A stretch of DNA of 64,000 bases, taken from assembly GCF_003097515.1 (NCBI RefSeq), contig NZ_CP029188.1:3226501-3290500 (forward strand), given 5' to 3'. The notes beneath the pieces are model-generated. The model searched no databases, was not told the DNA's origin, and was given only the letters and a program-made list of their open reading frames with translations. The stretch's first letter is position 1; each line of letters starts with the position of its first letter. This DNA is from Streptomyces tirandamycinicus. Its GTDB lineage: Bacteria; Actinomycetota; Actinomycetes; Streptomycetales; Streptomycetaceae. Positions 9,346 through 17,410 of the stretch are shown here, piece by piece. The position numbers and the translations under genes are program-made.

Positions 9346-9566
9346 GCGCCTCCTTCGGCGATCACCGAGCGGTCGAGGCCATCCGGGCCCAGTTCGCCGG
9401 TCATCCGGTCGAGGTGGTCCCGGACGGCAATGGCGGTGTGTTTGTCACCGCTCGAGGACGTGTCGTCGTCCTCCTACCTCCGCTGCCACCTGGCTGGGGT
9501 TCCAGATCAGCGCCGCCTACCCGGACGCCGACGTCTATCCCACTACCTGAGTTCCGCAGTTCGTAG
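9342..9566 (+). pseudogene. E2-like protein remnant of ubiquitin-like operon
   Basis: GTG 9342 overlaps the previous stop. The frame begins with SASFGDHRAVEAIRAQFAGH and VEVVPDGNGGVFVT. After a shift the downstream sequence reads, in another frame, LPPATWLGFQISAAYPDAD followed by VYPHYL. Short proteins of this shape follow multiubiquitin genes in actinobacteria and are considered E2-like. Homology stops near 9566, about 130 bp before the IS1634-like transposase, so the rest of the gene and any E1 or JAB genes are gone. The assignment is tentative. Confidence 0.45.
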
Positions 9567-9699
9567 GCACATACGGGTCTGTCGATCAGTGTCTGCGCAG
9601 GTCACGGTGTTTCGGTGCATGCGCGTCGCGTGAATCGCGTGGGCACACGCCTAGTCATGAGGTATTGATCTTCTTGCTGTGATCGTTGATGCTGTGGGC

Positions 9700-11202
9700 A
9701 TGTACTTGCGGACCACCCAGCGGAAGAACAAGAACGGCACGACGGTTCGCTATGTTCAGCTCGCGCACAACCGGCGGGTGGGCGGCACTACGCAGGCCGA
9801 GGTGGTGCACAATTTCGGCCGCGAGGACCAGCTCGACACCGACGGCCTGCGCCGTCTGGTCGCCTCGATCAACCGCTACCTGGGCGAGGACGGCGCTGAC
9901 GCGGCCGCTCCGGCGGCCGGCGCGGCCTGCAGGTGACCGGCTCGCGCGCCCGCTCGGGGCGGTCTGGCTTCTGCAGGGCCTGTGGCGGCAGTTGGAGATC
10001 GACGCCGCCCTGAAGAAGATCCTCGGCGCGCGCCGGTTCCGCACCGACGTCGAGCGCGTGCTGTTCGCATGGCCGCCAACCGGCCATCGCCCCGGCCTCC
10101 AAGCTGTCGCGGCCGAGTGGCCGGCCGCGACGCGGTGATACCCGGCCTGGAGGCCATGGACGAGAACCAGGCATACCGGGCCATGGACCTGCTGGTGGAG
10201 GCCGACGCCCAGGCTGAAGTGCAGGAAGCGGTGTTCTTCGCGGTCGCCAACCTCCTCAACCTCGAAGTCGACTGCTGTTCTTTCGACCCTCCACCAATAC
10301 CTACTTCGAACGCGACGAACCCGACGAGGGCGAAACCCCGTTCGCGCCTACGGCAAGAGCAAGGACCACCGCGACGACCTGCCGCAGATCACCATCGACT
10401 GCTGTCACAAAGAGGGCGTCCCGGTCCGTGTTGGTGCTGGCCGGCGGCCCAGCGACCAGCGATCCTGCCGCAGGTCAGGACGACATGCGCGACTGGAAGC
10501 TGGCGCGTGATCACCGTGGTCGACCGCGGCTTCTCCTCCGGGACAATCTCGCCTACCTCACCCGCGCCGGCGGCCACTACATCGCCGGGATGCGCATGCG
10601 TGACGGAGGCGACCTGGCCGAGGCCGCGCTCGCCCGGCAGGGCCGCTACCAGAGCGTCCGCGACAACCTGCGCGTCAAGGAAGTCAAGCTCGACCAGGCC
10701 CCGGGCCGGCGCTTCGTCATCTGCCACAACCCTGCCAGGAGGAACGCGACCGTCGCCATCGCGAGGAGGCCATCAAGCGGATCGAGGCCGAACTGGAGCG
10801 GATCCGGTCCCAGCGTGAACGTGACGCCAAGCGCGCGACCACAGCCAAGGCGCGGGAGCGGGCGGAGGCCGCCCACGTGCGCGCCGAGTGCGCGCTGATC
10901 GAACACCCCACCCTGAAGCGGTGGTTGAGAACGTCCAAGAACGGACGGCTGGCCATCGACCGCGCCAAGGTCAAGGCCGAGGAGCGTCTCGACGGCAAGT
11001 ACCTGCTGACCAGCTCCGATCCGCACCTGAGTGCCGAGGAGATCGCGGTCGGCTACAAGGCTCTCCTGGAAGCCGAGCGCGGATTTCGTGATCTGAAAAC
11101 GGTGCTGGAACTACGACCGGTCTTTCACCGTCTCGAACACCGCATCCGCGCCCACGTGCTGCTGTGCTGGCTCGCACTGCTGCTGATCCGCGTCGCCGAA
11201 CA
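9700..11202 (+). pseudogene. IS1634-family (IS4-like) transposase, frameshifted and 3'-truncated
   Basis: ATG 9700 opens MYLRTTQRKNKNGTTVRYVQ and then VVHNFGREDQLD, typical of IS1634 transposases. Frame changes occur near 9930, 10065, 10290, 10470 and 10750. Recognisable parts include WRQLEIDAALKKILGARRF, GLEAMDENQAYRAMDLLVE, LLRDNLAYLTRAGGHY, the DGKYLL segment and the late motif RIRAHVLLCWLALLL. It ends abruptly near 11202, where the next residues belong to another gene family in the same frame. No terminal inverted repeats were found. Confidence 0.75.
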
Positions 11203-12988
11203 CTTCGTGCACTCCGACGGCGACGAGCTGGGCGAGGACCTGATGACGGTCGCCTATCTGCGCGAGACCGCCCAGCAGGCGGGTCTCACCACCGAGGCGC
11301 TGTCCGTGGAGCAGATCGGCTGGGACCGGCTGTCGGGCCGCTTCGTCGACGAACGGCTCCGCTTCATCCGCAGCTGCTTCAAGCTGTACCCCTGGGAGTG
11401 GCTGACCACGGACCGCTTCGGCCCGTACGTCCTGGACACCCTGGACAACGGCGGCGGCGGCCGAGGGCCAGGCACCCGGCCGGGCGGCGGCCTGGGCACC
11501 GGACCCGGGGGCCGCCGCTCCCGGCCAGGCGCCGGGCCGCGGTGCGGTGGCCTCCTGGGCGGGTTCCGCGGACGGAGCCGGGGATCGCGGGGCCTCGGTC
11601 GGCGCGGGCTCCGCCTCGGCGGTCTGCCGGGGAGTCTGTGCGGGCTGGGGTCGCGTGGACTGGGACGGGACGGGCTGGCCCGGCTGCGGCTCGGCGCCGG
11701 ACGCTCCCCCGCCCCGTACGGCCGCACGCGCGGCGGCGGGCCCACCACCCGGAACCATCGGCGCATGAGCCCCCGGCCCGGGCACGTAGCCCATCGCCGG
11801 CCCGGACCCCTGCGCGGTGAACGCCGCGGCCGCGCCACGCTCCAGCCGGTCGAGCCTGGCCTGCAGGGACCGCTCGTCGTCGAAGGCCGCGGGCAGCAGC
11901 ACCCGGGCGCAGATCAGCTCCAGCTGCAGGCGGGGCGAGGTGGCGCCGCGCATCTCCGTCAGGCCGGAGTTGACGAGGTCCGCGGCGCGGCTGAGCTCGG
12001 CGGCGCCGAACACCTGCGCCTGGGCCTGCATCCGCTCGACCACGTCCGCGGGCCCGTCGATGAGCCCCTTCTCGGCGGCGTCCGGCACCGCGGCGAGGAT
12101 CACCAGGTCCCGCAGCCGCTCCAGCAGATCCGCGACGAAACGACGCGGGTCGTTGCCGCCCTCGATGACCCGGTCCACGACCTCGAACGCCGCGGCGCCG
12201 TCGCCCGAGGCGAAGGCGTCCACCACCGAGTCCAGCAGCGATCCGTCGGTGTACCCCAGCAGGGCCGTCGCCATGGCGTACGTCACACCGTCCTCGGCCG
12301 CACCCGCCAGCAGCTGGTCCATGACCGACATCGAGTCACGCACCGAACCGGCGCCGGCCCGCACGACCAGCGGAAGGACCCCGTCCTCGACGGGGATCCG
12401 CTCCTTGCCGCACACCTCGCCCAGGTACTCCCGCAGGGTTCCGGGCGGCACGAGGCGGAACGGGTAGTGGTGCGTACGGGACCGGATCGTTCCGATGACC
12501 TTCTCGGGCTCGGTCGTCGCGAAGATGAACTTGAGGTGCTCCGGCGGCTCCTCGACCACCTTCAGCAGGGCGTTGAAGCCCGCCGGGGTGACCATGTGCG
12601 CCTCGTCGATGATGTAGATCTTGTACCGGCTCGACGCGGGGCCGAAGAACGCCTTCTCCCGCAGCTCACGGGCGTCGTCCACGCCACCGTGCGACGCGGC
12701 GTCGATCTCGATGACGTCGATCGACCCCGGTCCGTTGCGCGCCAGGTCCCGGCAGGACGGGCACTCCCCGCAAGGGGTGGGGGTGGGGCCCTGCTCACAG
12801 TTCAGGCAGCGCGCGAGGATCCGGGCACTGGTCGTCTTTCCGCATCCGCGGGGCCCGCTGAACAGGTACGCGTGATTGACCCGGTTGTTCCGCAGCGCCT
12901 GCTGCAGCGGGTCGGTGACATGCTCCTGCCCGATGACCTCGGCGAAGGTCTCGGGACGGTAGCGGCGGTACAGCGCGAGGGACGACAC
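11111..12988 (-). CDS. dnaX: DNA polymerase III gamma/tau, copy B, 3'-truncated
   Basis: The start is GTG 12988 (SSLALYRRYRPETFAEVIGQ), nearly identical to copy A. Domains are in order and intact: Walker [15 protein letters not shown], zinc cysteines in CLNCEQG and CGECPSC, Walker [11 protein letters not shown], the SRC-like region [11 protein letters not shown], then the collar region to about residue 390 and a Pro/Ala-rich linker. Genuine dnaX sequence ends near 11455. The frame then runs antisense through the synthase fragment and transposase to a stop at 11111, giving about 625 residues. The product resembles the short gamma form and lacks the tau C-terminal domain, which survives at 3000-3690. 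TAACCT lies 9 bp before the GTG. Confidence 0.8.
   Translation of the reverse strand: MSSLALYRRYRPETFAEVIGQEHVTDPLQQALRNNRVNHAYLFSGPRGCGKTTSARILARCLNCEQGPTPTPCGECPSCRDLARNGPGSIDVIEIDAASHGGVDDARELREKAFFGPASSRYKIYIIDEAHMVTPAGFNALLKVVEEPPEHLKFIFATTEPEKVIGTIRSRTHHYPFRLVPPGTLREYLGEVCGKERIPVEDGVLPLVVRAGAGSVRDSMSVMDQLLAGAAEDGVTYAMATALLGYTDGSLLDSVVDAFASGDGAAAFEVVDRVIEGGNDPRRFVADLLERLRDLVILAAVPDAAEKGLIDGPADVVERMQAQAQVFGAAELSRAADLVNSGLTEMRGATSPRLQLELICARVLLPAAFDDERSLQARLDRLERGAAAAFTAQGSGPAMGYVPGPGAHAPMVPGGGPAAARAAVRGGGASGAEPQPGQPVPSQSTRPQPAQTPRQTAEAEPAPTEAPRSPAPSAEPAQEATAPRPGAWPGAAAPGSGAQAAARPGAWPSAAAAVVQGVQDVRAEAVRGQPLPGVQLEAAADEAEPFVDEAARQPVPADLLHGQRLGGETRLLGGLAQIGDRHQVLAQLVAVGVHEVFGDADQQQCEPAQQHVGADAVFETVKDRS
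11203..11452 (+). pseudogene. Glutathionylspermidine synthase fragment
   Basis: About 83 codons in frame with the preceding transposase read EDLMTVAYLRETAQQAGL, then IGWDRLSGRFVDERLRFI, then CFKLYPWEWLTTDRFG and a stretch ending VLDTLDNGG. The FKLYPWEW block is characteristic of the C-terminal ATP-grasp domain of glutathionylspermidine synthases and relatives. Both ends are missing: the left border is the transposase and the right border is dnaX sequence. The fragment carries no indels and cannot encode an enzyme. Confidence 0.8.
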
Positions 12989-13147
12989 GCATACGAGGTT
13001 ATCGGGGCCCACCGACAACCACGGCGGCCACCGGGGAACCGCCGGTCCGGCGGTTGCGGGGCCACGGGGCCGGGCGCGGAGCCTCGGGCACCGGCCGGGA
13101 TCGGCGTTCGTACCCCACGGCGACCGCCGCCGCACACGGAACGCAAA

Positions 13148-13243
13148 GCGCCCCCCACGCACCCGCCAGAGCCGACCTACCCTTGCTGCCTTCCGGCCCT
13201 GGGGGAGTTCAGTCAGATAGCGCCACGTGAGGGGCTGCGCACA
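13148..13243 (-). ncRNA. ffs: Signal recognition particle RNA (small type), copy B
   Basis: The minus strand contains GGGCCGGAAGGCAGCAAGGG, the conserved Ffh-binding hairpin region. It is flanked by arms whose outer parts pair (GCGCAGCCCC with GGGGGGCGC) and is followed by TTT. It sits between dnaX copy B and tRNA-Ser(GGA), the usual Streptomyces order. The ends are estimated from pairing. This copy has no indels and is the likely functional one. Confidence 0.85.
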
Positions 13244-13311
13244 GACTACCCGATGGTGGGGGCGGGGAACGAGTTCGCGAGCACTCCTTCGCGTCATGTA
13301 ATGTTTCCGGC

Positions 13312-13399
13312 GGAGGATTCGCCTAGAGGCCTAGGGCGCACGCTTGGAAAGCGTGTTGGGGGCAACCCCTCACGAGTTCGAATCTCGTATCCTCCGCCA
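13312..13399 (+). tRNA. tRNA-Ser(GGA)
   Basis: GGAGGAT pairs with ATCCTCC, followed by discriminator G and an encoded CCA (13397-13399). The anticodon loop CTTGGAAAG gives anticodon GGA, and a long variable arm (GGGGG...CCCC) marks a class II tRNA. A TAATGT box at 13299-13304 is a plausible -10. An integrase remnant faces its 3' end, as expected for an integration hotspot. Confidence 0.95.
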
Positions 13400-13418
13400 G
13401 TGCCTCACCGGGCACGAT

Positions 13419-13456
13419 GTCGAAGGGCCCCACCGTTCGCGGTGGGGCCCTTCGAC
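13419..13456 (+). terminator. Strong hairpin after tRNA-Ser(GGA)
   Basis: GTCGAAGGGCCCCACC and its exact complement form a 16-bp stem with a 6-nt loop, 20 bp after the tRNA. The T tract is poor, as usual in Streptomyces. Confidence 0.8.
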
Positions 13457-13478
13457 GTTGTCCGTCTCAGTTTCCGTC

Positions 13479-13580
13479 TCAGTTGGACTTCGGCAGCTCC
13501 CAGAGCGCATCGCCGACTTGCTGGGCGACCTTCCGCAGCAGCGTCCCGGTCACGTGCATGTACCGGGCCCGCATACATGC
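13479..13580 (-). pseudogene. Tyrosine integrase C-terminal remnant
   Basis: The minus-strand frame ends with ARYMHVTGTLLRKVAQ and DALWELPKSN. This resembles the end of phage/ICE tyrosine recombinases, where the catalytic Tyr lies in a 'RYxHV' context shortly before the C-terminus. Upstream catalytic boxes are absent. It faces the tRNA-Ser 3' end, consistent with an old integration at this tRNA. Confidence 0.5.
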
Positions 13581-13583
13581 CGC

Positions 13584-13790
13584 TCCAAGGAACTGCTCTT
13601 CCTCGGGTCGGTCAATTGGCTGGAGGGCTCCGCGTTCGACGACGACCTGGCCGCGCTGCAGAAGCACCGGGCCGCGATCACCGGCGAGCCGGTACCGCTC
13701 GTAGCGGTCTCGCGCAGCGGGAGCACCTGTTCCGGGCTCCAGGCGGCATACGGACCCGGAGAACTGATCGGCGCCTGGCGCAGGGCGTGA
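13584..13790 (+). pseudogene. C-terminal fragment of a DUF234-type ATPase
   Basis: 68 codons to the stop read ELLFLGSVNWLEGSAFDDDL, then HRAAITGEPVPLVAVSRSG, then AYGPGELIGAWRR. This is the C-terminal nuclease-like domain seen behind AAA ATPases of the DUF234 type in Streptomyces. No ATPase part precedes it; the upstream neighbour is integrase sequence on the other strand. It is a leftover fragment without its own start. Confidence 0.5.
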
Positions 13791-13972
13791 TCAGCGGCTG
13801 GACTCCCGTGGTTGCTGCTCTGATTGCATTCTCCTCCGTCCGGGCCCGTTCACACGGAGGCATCCGCGCGGCTCCGCCGCAGCTCAGGATGCACTCGTTC
13901 GCACCGGGCCGAACGGCTCGTGCTCAGGAGCCGCACGGTCGTGAATGATCGAGCCACCCGGCCGCGGCCGTG

Positions 13973-15175
13973 CTAGCGGGACAGGACATAGCAGGTCGCG
14001 ACCCGCTCGCGGGGGCTGTCCCAGTGCTCCTCCTTCGGCCAGACGCCCCAGTACTCGCCGGGGTCCACGGAGTCCGAGGTCCACGCGGACCGAGCACTCC
14101 GGTAGGCGCTCCCGCAGGCCTCCATCGCCCGTCTCTTCGCGTCCCTCTCACCGGTGTACGCCCCCTTCAGCTTGACCTGCGCGTAGATGCGCGCGTCGTG
14201 AGGTCCGGTGCAGGAAACCTTGACGACCAGGGCGGCGCGGCGCGTACCGGTGCTGAAGTCCACACAGTCACCGGCCGCCGCGGAATAGCGGGGCAGCACG
14301 GCCTTGTCCGCGTCGAGGACGACGTCGGACCCGGGTGGCAGGGCCGGGGTCGTCCGCCCGTGCCCTGTGAGGACGAGCCGGACCCGCAGCGCGGTCACAC
14401 CCGGCAGCCCGCCGTCACCCCCCTTCAGCAGGGCGGAGAGATCGGCTTCGACCTGAGTGATCAGGCCCTTCGCGTCCGTGGTCAGGGTCAGCGGCACAGG
14501 TGTTCCGGCGGACTCCGCGGGTCCCACCGCCCGCATGCGGCGGTGCAGGTCGCCGGGCAGCAGGCTCTCCGTGGCGCTGCGCGGCACGATGTGGGCGGTG
14601 AAGCGGCGGCCGCCTCCGGTCACCGGCTGCCCCTTGATGCGGTGCAGAGCCGTGATCACTTCGAGCAGTGTGCCTCCGAAGGGCGACTCCATGCCGTGGA
14701 ACCGGGAGATCGAGTCGGTCTCGTCGATCAACCGGTCGGGGTCGTAGCGCAGCCAGTAGTCGCCCTCGCCCGACCGGTGAAGGACGGACTCCGGGGTGAG
14801 CGCAACACGCGCGGAGGCGCTGCCCTCGCCCCATGTGGCGCCCTGGAGGATGTCCTTGGTCGTCGCGGGGAGACCGTGAGGAATCGTCCAGGTGTGCGTG
14901 CCGTCCGCCCGGCCGCCACTGAAGTCGAGCCGCCCGGCGGTGGTGAGGACGGCGTCGCCCTGCTTCGCAGTGAACGTCAGTGTCTGGTGGAAGGCGGCAC
15001 TGCCGGATTGCTGGGTCACTCGCATGGTCTGGTACGGCTGTTCGTCCACCGGCAGAGAGAACACGGGGTGCTCGGCGGGCGGCGCAGCACCCTCGCCGTC
15101 GCTCCCGCTGCAGGCGGTCAGCAGCAGTGAGGCGACGACGAGGGCGGAAGCGATACGCGAAGCAGAATTGATCAC
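13973..15175 (-). CDS. Lipoprotein with septum-formation-type domain
   Basis: Predicted lipoprotein of about 400 residues starting at GTG 15175. The leader NSASRIASALVVASLLLTAC has a lipobox (LLTAC). A region of about 200 residues resembling LppX/LprG-like or unknown lipoprotein folds follows (SRFHGMESPFGGTLLEVITA). The last ~100 residues, from AAGDCVDFST through SCTGPHDARIYAQV to the end CYVLSR, match the PF13845-type 'septum formation' layout (GDC..., C..pHda, W..R...C). Cell-surface location is inferred. It is transcribed away from the TerD-fusion gene 200 bp upstream, and no operon partner is obvious. Confidence 0.75.
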   Translation of the reverse strand: MINSASRIASALVVASLLLTACSGSDGEGAAPPAEHPVFSLPVDEQPYQTMRVTQQSGSAAFHQTLTFTAKQGDAVLTTAGRLDFSGGRADGTHTWTIPHGLPATTKDILQGATWGEGSASARVALTPESVLHRSGEGDYWLRYDPDRLIDETDSISRFHGMESPFGGTLLEVITALHRIKGQPVTGGGRRFTAHIVPRSATESLLPGDLHRRMRAVGPAESAGTPVPLTLTTDAKGLITQVEADLSALLKGGDGGLPGVTALRVRLVLTGHGRTTPALPPGSDVVLDADKAVLPRYSAAAGDCVDFSTGTRRAALVVKVSCTGPHDARIYAQVKLKGAYTGERDAKRRAMEACGSAYRSARSAWTSDSVDPGEYWGVWPKEEHWDSPRERVATCYVLSR

Positions 15176-15376
15176 ATGAGTACGACCGGACGCATGTACG
15201 GATCGTTGTAGGGATCCCGGTAACGGATCGAACATCTCACCCCCGGCGTCAGCGCGAGCGGGACGACCGTCGCCCCGGTCTCCGCCACCGCCCCGAGGAC
15301 ATGGCCCCATCACCCGCTGAATCGCGAGAGGGTCGGCCCGTGCCACCACCGTGCCGGAACGAGCTGTCAGCCACGC

Positions 15377-17410
15377 TCAGTTCGGCGCGTACCGAGCAGA
15401 GACCTGCCGGGGTGCCGGGCGGTCCAGGTGGACTACCACGGCGGTGTAGAAGCGGTGCACGGCGTCGTCGACGCTACGGATGAAGCCCGATTCGGCGTTC
15501 CCGCGGCTGCTTCCCATGCCTTTGAACAGGGAGAGGCGGAAGCCGGTGACGGGGGTGTCGTTGTTCTTCGGCAGCATGTCCGCCGGCTCCGGGCGGAGCC
15601 GTTCCAGCGTGCCCCGCGGCCCCCCTGCTTCTCCTTCGACCAGGGTCTCGATGTGGAGGTCCGCCGGCGCCTCGGCCAGGCGGCGGATGAGGCGTTTGGC
15701 CCAGCTCAACGGATAGCCCTGCTCGGGTGCGGGGATCTCGATGGAGGTGCGGAGCTTGCCGGTGCGCAGGTCGGCGCTGATCACCAGGATTCCGGGTGCG
15801 CCCTCGATCCTGAGCTCCGCGTGAAGTCTGCCGTCGAGGCAGAGCTGGTCGGCCAGGCGGCCGCGGCGTGCTTTCGGATCGGCTCCACGCTTGGCGCGCT
15901 GGACGGGCAGGACCTTCTGCCCGAGTTCGCCGCCGAGGCTGAGGCAGATCTGACGGATGAGCCGTTCCCAGCTCTCGACCACGTCCAGGGCACGCGGATC
16001 GCCCTGGCACAGGGTTTCGTCGTCGATTCCGTTGCGTACCGGTACCCAGGCCGCCCCCATGTTCTGGAAACCGTGACAGCCGGAGTTCTCGTGCCGCAGG
16101 TAGTACAGCAGTTCCTGGAGCAGCCAGGCATGTGCCTTGTCCCCGACGCCCTCGTGCCGGATCAGCATCTGTGCCTGGTGGGTGACTTCGGCCCAGGACA
16201 GGTGCCGGAGAGCCACCTTGTGCTTGCGCCGGCCGTCGATCTTGACGTCGACGAGCGGGCTGCCCTCCAGCGCGACGTCGTTCGACAGCGTGATCACGGC
16301 CTCGTAGCCACGGCGTGCGGCGATGTCCGCGTATGCCTTCACCTGCTCGGGCTTGAGGCTGTTGCCGTTGGTCTTGGTCTCCACCAGCGCGGTCCACAGC
16401 TTGCCGGCCCGCTCGACACGGATGACCCCGTCGGGGCGTCGCGGTGTGTCGCCGTGCGGCAGGGAGACCTCGGTGAACGTCTCCATACGGCCTGACGGTG
16501 CTCCGAACGCCGCCGTGAGTCTCCGGCCGAACTCCGGCACCTGCGCCATCACCGACAGGAGTACCGACGTCGCGCGCATTTCCCGGTCCCGGTCGCTCTT
16601 GAGCACCGAAACCGGAAAGAGCCTGGCCTGCTTCCAGGACTCATTGTCCGCCAGAGACTTCCTGGCCACCCTGGGCACGGTGACCTTCTTCTTCGCTGTA
16701 CGAGGCCGTGCCGCCTTCCTCGACCCGCCCTCGTCGGCGGGCGGGCGGGGAGACGGAACGAGGCCTGGCGTCACCTGCGGTTCCCGCTCAGCGGCCGGAG
16801 CCGGAACCGCCGTATCAGCCTGGTCGCCACCCTCCGTGCCGCTCAGCGCTTGCTCTGCGCCCGCGTCGTCCTCGATGTCGACGCCGAAGTCCGAGGCCAG
16901 ACCGGCCAGGCCGGTGTCGTAACCCTGACCGACAGCACGGAACTTCCACTCTGCCCCACGCCGGTACAACTCACCGAAGATGAATGCGCTCTCCGTGCCG
17001 GCGTCATCGATCGCGAACCCGAGGAGACTCTCACCGCCCCCGTCGGCCAAGGTCACCTTCAGATCTTCCAGCTCTCCGAAACCAGCCCCCTCGTAGCGGC
17101 TCGCCGCCACGACGATCCGGTCGATGACGGACGGGACCGCGGTCAGGTCGAAGCTGATCCGGTCCTCGTCGCCGCTCTCCGTCGGTGTCTTCCCCAGTAG
17201 TTGCACACTCCCGTCAGCGGCAACCGGGTTGTTGTAGAAGTAGAAGTCGTCGTCGCTGCGTACCTTGCCGTTCCCATCCAGCAGCAGGACGGACACGTCC
17301 GCATCGCCTTCACCGGTCGGGCTGACCCAGCTCAAACTCGCGATCACCGAGCCGGTGTTCTCACTCAGGGCCGCCAGCGCCACGTTCGAGCCTTTGATCA
17401 TCTCGTGCAT
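15377..17410 (-). CDS. TerD-domain protein fused to PD-(D/E)XK nuclease-like domain
   Basis: 677 residues; start ATG 17410 with GGGGGG five bases upstream. Residues 1-175 form a TerD domain (MIKGSNVALAAL; calcium-binding-type stretch DGNGKVRSDDDFYFYNNP). A basic, Pro/Ala linker (about 195-250) follows. Then comes a domain with RRPDGVIRVE and LVETKTNGNSLKPEQ: D327, E344 and K346 fit a PD-(D/E)XK active site. The C-terminal ~300 residues contain repeated Trp/Arg-rich helices without a family I recognise. TerD proteins act in Ca-dependent membrane-associated stress responses, and fusions to nucleases have been proposed as defence effectors. The divergent neighbour is a restriction-type HNH gene. 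Confidence 0.8.
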   Translation of the reverse strand: MHEMIKGSNVALAALSENTGSVIASLSWVSPTGEGDADVSVLLLDGNGKVRSDDDFYFYNNPVAADGSVQLLGKTPTESGDEDRISFDLTAVPSVIDRIVVAASRYEGAGFGELEDLKVTLADGGGESLLGFAIDDAGTESAFIFGELYRRGAEWKFRAVGQGYDTGLAGLASDFGVDIEDDAGAEQALSGTEGGDQADTAVPAPAAEREPQVTPGLVPSPRPPADEGGSRKAARPRTAKKKVTVPRVARKSLADNESWKQARLFPVSVLKSDRDREMRATSVLLSVMAQVPEFGRRLTAAFGAPSGRMETFTEVSLPHGDTPRRPDGVIRVERAGKLWTALVETKTNGNSLKPEQVKAYADIAARRGYEAVITLSNDVALEGSPLVDVKIDGRRKHKVALRHLSWAEVTHQAQMLIRHEGVGDKAHAWLLQELLYYLRHENSGCHGFQNMGAAWVPVRNGIDDETLCQGDPRALDVVESWERLIRQICLSLGGELGQKVLPVQRAKRGADPKARRGRLADQLCLDGRLHAELRIEGAPGILVISADLRTGKLRTSIEIPAPEQGYPLSWAKRLIRRLAEAPADLHIETLVEGEAGGPRGTLERLRPEPADMLPKNNDTPVTGFRLSLFKGMGSSRGNAESGFIRSVDDAVHRFYTAVVVHLDRPAPRQVSARYAPN

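Noticed and set aside
13344..13790. Single plus-strand protein starting inside tRNA-Ser
   Set aside because: The first half is tRNA, terminator and antisense integrase sequence; only the last 68 codons resemble a protein family, so it is called a fragment.
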